From: Iris pallida
Lineage: Eukaryota; Streptophyta; Magnoliopsida; Asparagales; Iridaceae
DNA: 64,000 nucleotides
NCBI GenBank assembly: GCA_029216955.1
Contig: JANAVB010023997.1
Span: forward strand, 1,720,991-1,784,990
Direction: 5' to 3'
Part shown: piece by piece, positions 58,576 to 64,000 of the stretch
Layout: the number at the start of each line of letters is the position of its first letter
Numbering within the stretch: position 1 is the stretch's first letter
Notes under the pieces: generated by a model
The model's input: only the letters and a program-made list of their open reading frames with translations
What the model was told of the DNA's origin: nothing
Database searches by the model: none
Made by a program: the position numbers and the translations under genes

Positions 58576-60794
58576 TGTAGAAGCATGGAAATTCACAACC
58601 AGAAGGCCCATGCGCCAGACAATCTATACGTCAGAGCTCGGACAAAACAACAAAAGCAGCAAATATAGACATGGAAAGAGAACTTTTTATTTTACACATA
58701 AAAGTCTATACATGTCTAGAGAAGGCTGTACAAAGGAAAACTTAGGAAAGATCCTAAGTCTACGGCCAGCAGTCACCATGCGCCTCCAGTCAGGTGCAGC
58801 AGTCACCATGCGCCTCCCGTCAGGCGCAACAGCCATCATGCGCCTCCAGTCAGGCGCAGTAATCACCATGCGCCTTCAACCGAGCGCATCCCCCCATGCG
58901 CCCTCAGCAAGGCGCATCGCTTCAGCAGCTCAGTTATGTGCATCCCCAGTTATGTGCATCCCTTTAGCAGCCCAGTTATGTGCCGCTCTTCCAGCCAGGC
59001 TCACCTGATAAATGCTTCGACTAATGAAGCATTTAACCCTCTGGCTGGAACCGAGGAAGAGAAGAGCACCGTAAATCTGTGGCCAGGGGAGGCTTTGAAA
59101 GAGCCTTCAAAGACCAAAAAAGACCGTAATCGAAATATGGCTAAAGGAGCAGCTTACAACACAACCAGAGTGGACGACACCCACTTTGAAGGAAGAAAGA
59201 GCCTAGCACCGTCATTCCGATCTACGGCTCTTCCAGAACAACGGGGACGAGGCCCGAACATCCCTATCTTTGGATGCAACAGGCACCTTCCGCCTGCCTC
59301 GGAAGCCCTCGACTCCGTCTTTTGGATGTAACAGTCACCTTCAAGTGCATCAACGACGACCTGGTGTCTCATCTTAACCCTCGGGAGCACTTCGTCAACA
59401 GAATGCACTCGAGTACCCAAGTTCATATTGGAAGTACGTGAGAGAACGAGAAGCAAACCTTCTCTCCATGCCACTATTTATAGGCCGGGCAGATCAAACC
59501 CACGCGCCAAGTGGATGGCTCTCCGAATTCTGAGCAATGAACTTGTATTTAATGGATGAACCGGATGCCTCGAATTCAGCCAAACGACTATTTAAAGCAC
59601 TCGAAGAACGTAACAGTTGTACCATCAAAGACGTGTCACGAAGCAGATGCGCCGGCCAGACCGCGCATCACACAGACGCGCCCTTCGACTTCAGGCGCGT
59701 CACACAGATGTGCCCTTCAGAACCAAGCGCATCACAGAGGATGCGCCCCCATGCGTCCCCATACCCAGTAGAACGCCAATCGATGTGCCTCCTCAGCTGT
59801 CCATCGAATGTCAAAAACATTAAATGCTGAACTGACAGAGTTGGCAGCACACCTCCCAAAGTCTGAATGTTTGACAGCTTTTTCAGAAAACGAAGCGTCG
59901 GCAACGTCAGCATCATCATGACTTTACTCCGATGGCTACTGCCACGTGGCCACTCAACCACCCGCATGCGCCTCAAAAGCCATGCGCCTCAGACTCTTCA
60001 CTGATCCCTAAAGACAGAAGAAAAGTCTCCATTTGAAGCTCTGCATGCGCCTCAAAAGCCATGCGCCCCAGACTGTTCTCTGATCCCAAAAGACAGAAGG
60101 AAAGTCGCCTGCATGCGCTTCAAAAGCCATGCACCCAGAATGGATCATGACTCATAAAGGTTACGAGCCAAAGTCTCCTCATGCGCCCAGTCCTAGGCGC
60201 ATCCTACCAAATCATTCTCCCCACCAAATCCGAGATCTCCGAGCCATGAGTCGATGACACATATCCTTTGACTCAACTCATCCAAGATCTCAGCAACAGA
60301 AAGATCTTCTTCTCTGCTACGTGCCGGCTCACAACAGCAACGTGAAGAAGTCAACCCCTCGATCAGGGCACATCGTCCATGTGCCTCCATCAGCAATCTC
60401 TACGTGGCGTCCCCACGTATCGGCACATCCTACATATGCGTGCATGAGCAGCCAACCTGCCCAGCTATAAATAGAGGGATCATTTCCTTCTCATCCACGT
60501 ATAGAACACACAAGGAACAGAGATACGAACGAACATACCACCAGAGAGGCAGATACAAACACTCAACGTCTTCTTCCTCTCAGCAAGCTACAACACCCAG
60601 AGCAATCCAAACCTTCAGAGAACCGATAACCGTCGTCAGCTCGTCAACGGAGTCAACGCATTACCACTCGCTCCATCGGCACAAGGGACCCAGATTAAAC
60701 AAAAGTGTACTTCTAGGGCTACATCTAAGTCCTATATTGTAACACTGTTCTGTTTGTATTAAAATTTACAATCAAAGAATTTTAATGGCAAACA
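58576..60794 (+). repeat. Element D 3' LTR (2,219 bp)
   Basis: Complete LTR, tgtagaagcatgg to atggcaaaca. It has a sense TATA at 60466-60474. By eye it has more than twenty ATGCGCC/GGCGCAT-type motifs. Confidence 0.93.
59154..59426 (-). CDS. Antisense frame in LTR D (right copy), unknown product
   Basis: About 90 codons from ATG at 59426 (MNLGTRVHSVDEVLPR...). The antisense TATA box is near 59473-59481. The first 70 codons align with the LTR C frame; the end differs. No domain is recognised. It could be a chance frame. Confidence 0.28.
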   Translation of the reverse strand: MNLGTRVHSVDEVLPRVKMRHQVVVDALEGDCYIQKTESRASEAGGRCLLHPKIGMFGPRPRCSGRAVDRNDGARLFLPSKWVSSTLVVL

Positions 60795-61930
60795 TGATCA
60801 TGGTCATGCAATGCTAATTCTATCTAAAATGTCATACCTGCATCTATGCCTCCTTGTGCTTGTGCCCTTATTGTTGTCAAACTAAATGCTTGCCCATAAT
60901 TTTGGTTATCCCCTTATTGCATGGCCTTCCCGTACTGTGCAAACTGTGGAGGTAGCATTAGGCCCTTTGGATATTGAATAACTGGTGGTGGATGTGGTGC
61001 TTCTACTCATGGTGCGGGTATTCTACACCTGCTGCTGCCTAAAAGTAAAATCTAGAGCTTGATGCTGATTGGATCCACAAATCATACACAATCCTAATCT
61101 ACGACGATAATCCCTCTGAAGGTGTCCCTTCATACCACAATAATGACAAGTAGAAGTTCCCTCCCTTGATATGGGGAAACTCTATGCTGCTGATGCATCG
61201 TGGAATGTCTCATGGGTGATTCTTGTGTAGCCTTAAATGATCCAACTATCGAGATAGATCGTCTTTGTTGCGCTTTCTTGCTTATGGCCTCTTGAATCCT
61301 AGCCTCTATAAAACTGTTGCCTATGAGACTTTTGACTCAAAACTGGTATATCTCTGAAGCTCAATGCTCAACCCATTGTGAAACCTTTTGGCCTTCTCAA
61401 ACTCTATAAAATTAATCCAGGAGCAAAATGACTCAACCGAATGAACTCGGTGTCGTACTCATCCACTGTCATACTCCTTGCTCTATGTGCAGGAACTGAT
61501 CATAAAGTACGTCTTCGGCAGTATCTAAAAAATACTTTCAGTTAAACATCTCCTTAAATTTCTCCTTAGTCTGATCAAGTCCCAGTCGACGCTCTTCTCC
61601 TGCCCACTAATGATAAGCATTGCCTTCCAACTGTAGTCTAACTACTGTCATCCATAGATTTACAGGCAGTTGGAAGGCTCACAAAATATTCTCCGTCTGT
61701 GTGAGCTAGTTTGTAATTTCTATGGAGTCTTCCGTGCCCTTGAAGGTTGGGGGATTCATGTTACAAAACCCCTCATTGCTTCCTACAATGACTTGAGGTA
61801 CTCGAGTCATAACTGTCTCTAAACTCCTGATAAACTCATTTTTCTGCATCTGGGCTTGCATCATGCCCTGAAATAAATGACCCATCGGAGTTCCATCTGT
61901 CAGGTTTAACGCCTGTTCCCGAATTTTCAA
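60795..61930 (-). pseudogene. Element E gag relic (Tekay-type chromovirus)
   Basis: On the minus strand MNPPTFKGTEDSIEITN (about 61770-61710) matches the start of the chromovirus gag fold. At 61152-61074 two knuckles follow each other as in element B: CHYCGMKGHLQRDY, with the last Cys now Tyr, then CMICGSNQHQ. Stops and shifts fill the rest. It is cut at 60795 by element D and at about 61930 by AT-rich sequence. No pol is left in the window. Confidence 0.7.
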
Positions 61931-63045
61931 AAAAATTATTTAATTTATTCAATTTTAATATTGTGTTTATATGTAAAATTTTTCTTGAAACCTTGTAAGA
62001 TAATTTGTTGTTATTTTTGTATTCCAAAAAACTAGTTTAAATGGTTTGAAATACTATTTAGTTTTTATAAAAATATTTATTTTGAATTTTGTTATTTAAA
62101 TTATAAAAGATGTCCGGTTATTATTTTTGGACTTTCAAAAGTTTGGTTTCAAAAATGTGTTTGAAATCATAAATATTTTTGAAATATAAAAAGGGTTTGT
62201 CGATTTATTTTAAAGAAGGATTTGAATTTATAAAAAATACATTACAATTATTTGATAACATCTAATACATTTATGGAATATTATAATGGTAACCAATTAT
62301 TGATTAAGATTTGAATTTGTATGATTAAAATTATTTGATAAATAATATATTACTCTAAATTATTATTACGATCATTTATAGGATTGTTTTAAGATTGATT
62401 TTATTTTTAAAATTTACTTGATTTAAATTTGTGGAAGATTTATCTATTAGAAGTTCTACTCCTTAGAGTATCTCCAACCCTGTTGTGAGTTTGGAAAAAA
62501 TGGTTGCGACATAGAAATGACAAGCATTTTTTTCAAAAGTACTTCTCCAATGCAAATGTGAAATAAATTGTGAAGTTGACATGGCAATGACATGACAAGG
62601 AGAATGTGAAGTTGATTGTCTAGATCTAGATAATGTACCTCACAATGACTTTATGTCCATATCATCAATTATGAATAAAAATATATATATAAAAAGAAGT
62701 GAAAAAGTTGTCTTGGAAGTTGAAAAAAATTAATTTTAGGGTGCGGCTATCCGCACCCCAGCCATTGCTAAGCACAACCCAACATAAAAAAATTATGAAC
62801 TACCTATTCTACTCCCCTCCCGCTCCCCCGACCTCTCCTGCTGCTCTCCCTCCCCCCTTCCTCCCCCGCCCTCCGGCTCTCCCGACCCCCTCCTCCTCCG
62901 TCCTTCTCCTCCCTCCTCCTTGCTCCCCCGACCCCCTCCCCCACTCCGTCGACCCTCCCCCTGCTCCCCTCCCCTCCCTCCCGCTCCGCCGACGCCGACC
63001 TCTTCCTCCCACCGACCCGCCACCTCCTCCTCCACATCCCCCGAC
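61931..63045. other. AT-rich insert and CT-rich low-complexity tract
   Basis: Element B has only about 206 bp between gag and LTR, so this 1.1-kb stretch in E is probably extra sequence. Bases 61931-62700 are AT-rich. A short palindrome (gggtgcgg-ctat-ccgcaccc, 62739-62758) follows. Bases 62800-63045 are almost pure C/T with runs such as ctcccccgacc, which yields a meaningless proline-rich frame. No terminal inverted repeats were identified. Confidence 0.5.
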
Positions 63046-64000
63046 TGTCACGACCCGCACCCTTATGAGGGGCACGAGCACGTAGATACGTCCAGCCTAC
63101 GCCGCAGTATCGGCGGTAGAACGCTGTATATAACGTCTGTAAATACTACGACTAACAGTATAAAGGTACATGTACAATATATACACTCCGAGTGGAGGTG
63201 ACATAACAACACAGTCTCAATCACAGAATAAAACTAAGGTAGATAGCACTGAAGGAAACATATGATAGATGAAATAGGAAATAAGTCCAGTGTCCAACAC
63301 AAGCCCAGATATATATACATCATCACAGGGTCTCAAAATATGATATAGAAACTACAGTCTGATAATGCTAGCTGGATCGCAGTCCAGACAAACCTAGCTA
63401 ATAGATCTAGATAGAAGTACTGTCATCCACTGGCTCCAAGGGTGTCAACTGGTCGCAGTCTATGTCCTGACCATACTCATAGTGGGTAGAGCAGTCCGCA
63501 TCTATATCATCTGGATATATCATAACGGTATCCTGTGAGGAAAATGAACGAGTACAATACTGGCAACAAATTCCATAGTAATGACAAATGCTCTAACAGT
63601 CAATCATAACAGAGTACGAGATGAACATATCAAGATGTAAGTATAACAGGATATGTAAACTGGAAATCATGTCAGGATAAATCATGCAGGAAAGTAAGCT
63701 GAACTGTAATATATGACTGATGTAATAAATGTAAAATGTGCCTCGAATATTATAGCATAATGTGATCGGTATGAGTCAAGATCAGGCTTCCAGCCGACCG
63801 GCTACAAGTACGTAGACTCGGCCCGACCGGGATGGCAAGCTATGGAGCAAGTAGTAGCACAGGTCAGGCTATACCCATCGTGAGACGAGGGTATAGCTAT
63901 GATACAAGTAGCAACTCAAGGTGGGCATTGATCACACTAACTATAAAATTTTCCATTCCCCGAATAGTATACGGATCAGGACATAGCACGTCATGACGCG
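63046..64000 (-). repeat. Element E LTR, truncated by window edge
   Basis: Starts TGTCACGACCCGCACCC and continues ggggcacgagcacg, close in plan to LTR B (TGTCACGACCCGCTCCCG, then ggacacgagtcgg). It lies upstream of the E gag in the right orientation to be its 5' LTR. The sequence runs off the window. Confidence 0.65.

Larger units (their letters stand above)
45364..60794 (+). mobile_element. Tat-type Ty3/gypsy element D, truncated and deleted
   Basis: Second copy of the C family, in plus orientation. The order is LTR, PBS, gag-protease, linker, RT with two RNase H domains, integrase, stem-loops, antisense gene, PPT, LTR. The left LTR lacks about its first 247 bp. The antisense gene has lost 2,751 bp relative to C. 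No target duplication is visible: the left flank is LTR relic G and the right flank is gag of E. A deletion therefore probably removed the original left junction. Confidence 0.92.

Noticed and set aside
63046..63100. E LTR as a third copy of LTR B
   Set aside because: Only the first bases and the general plan agree; the rest is a different family.
62699..63200. Proline-rich and glycine-rich open frames
   Set aside because: Products of the CT-rich low-complexity tract; the frames are open on both strands.
1..64000. tRNA, rRNA or other structural RNA genes
   Set aside because: None recognised by eye; a tRNAscan or Infernal run would be decisive.

Overview
The window looks like plant nuclear DNA, most likely intergenic or pericentromeric heterochromatin of an angiosperm with a large genome. 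No host gene could be supported. Almost everything belongs to LTR retrotransposons nested inside one another. The lineages seen are typical plant ones: Ty3/gypsy chromoviruses of the Tekay/Del type, Ty3/gypsy Tat-type elements with two RNase H domains, and a relic of Ty1/copia. The species cannot be named from sequence alone.

Layout. A decayed copia integrase (880-1541, minus) is the oldest layer on the left. It is interrupted by an LTR-like relic 'G' (1542-1568, resumed at 43003-45363). G is interrupted by a solo LTR 'F' (1569-1845 plus 40978-43002, TSD acgta/atgta). F is interrupted by chromovirus 'A' (1846-40972, minus, TSD cctcc). A carries two later insertions: chromovirus 'B' in its left LTR (3455-15457, minus, TSD gaaac) and Tat element 'C' inside its reverse transcriptase (18368-36972, minus). 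A second copy of the C family, 'D' (45364-60794, plus), follows. To its right lies a decayed chromovirus gag 'E' (60795-61930, minus) and a matching-orientation LTR start (63046 to the window end).

The most interesting material is in C and D, two copies of one Tat-type family about 15-19 kb long. Their order is LTR, PBS (TGGCGACTCTG type), gag, protease, a basic-repeat linker, RT, RNase H, a second archaeal-type RNase H, integrase, five stem-loops, an antisense gene, PPT, LTR. The antisense gene has its own TATA box, a 121-nt first exon, an intron filled with a 47-bp minisatellite, a second short intron, a plant-mobile-domain-like region, a coiled-coil tail and a polyadenylation signal. Between integrase and this gene lie five hairpins sharing a 20-nt loop but closed by five different, internally complementary stems. 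The hairpins and their spacing are the same in C and D.

Other points. The gag ATG of C and D lies in the last 10 bp of the LTR and the frame runs through the PBS. Both copies carry a TAG at the same place after protease. The LTRs contain an antisense TATA box and reading frame, and a strongly over-represented ATGCGCC motif. Every element is inactivated, largely by stops of the kind expected from C-to-T change at methylated cytosines. All comparisons were made by eye.
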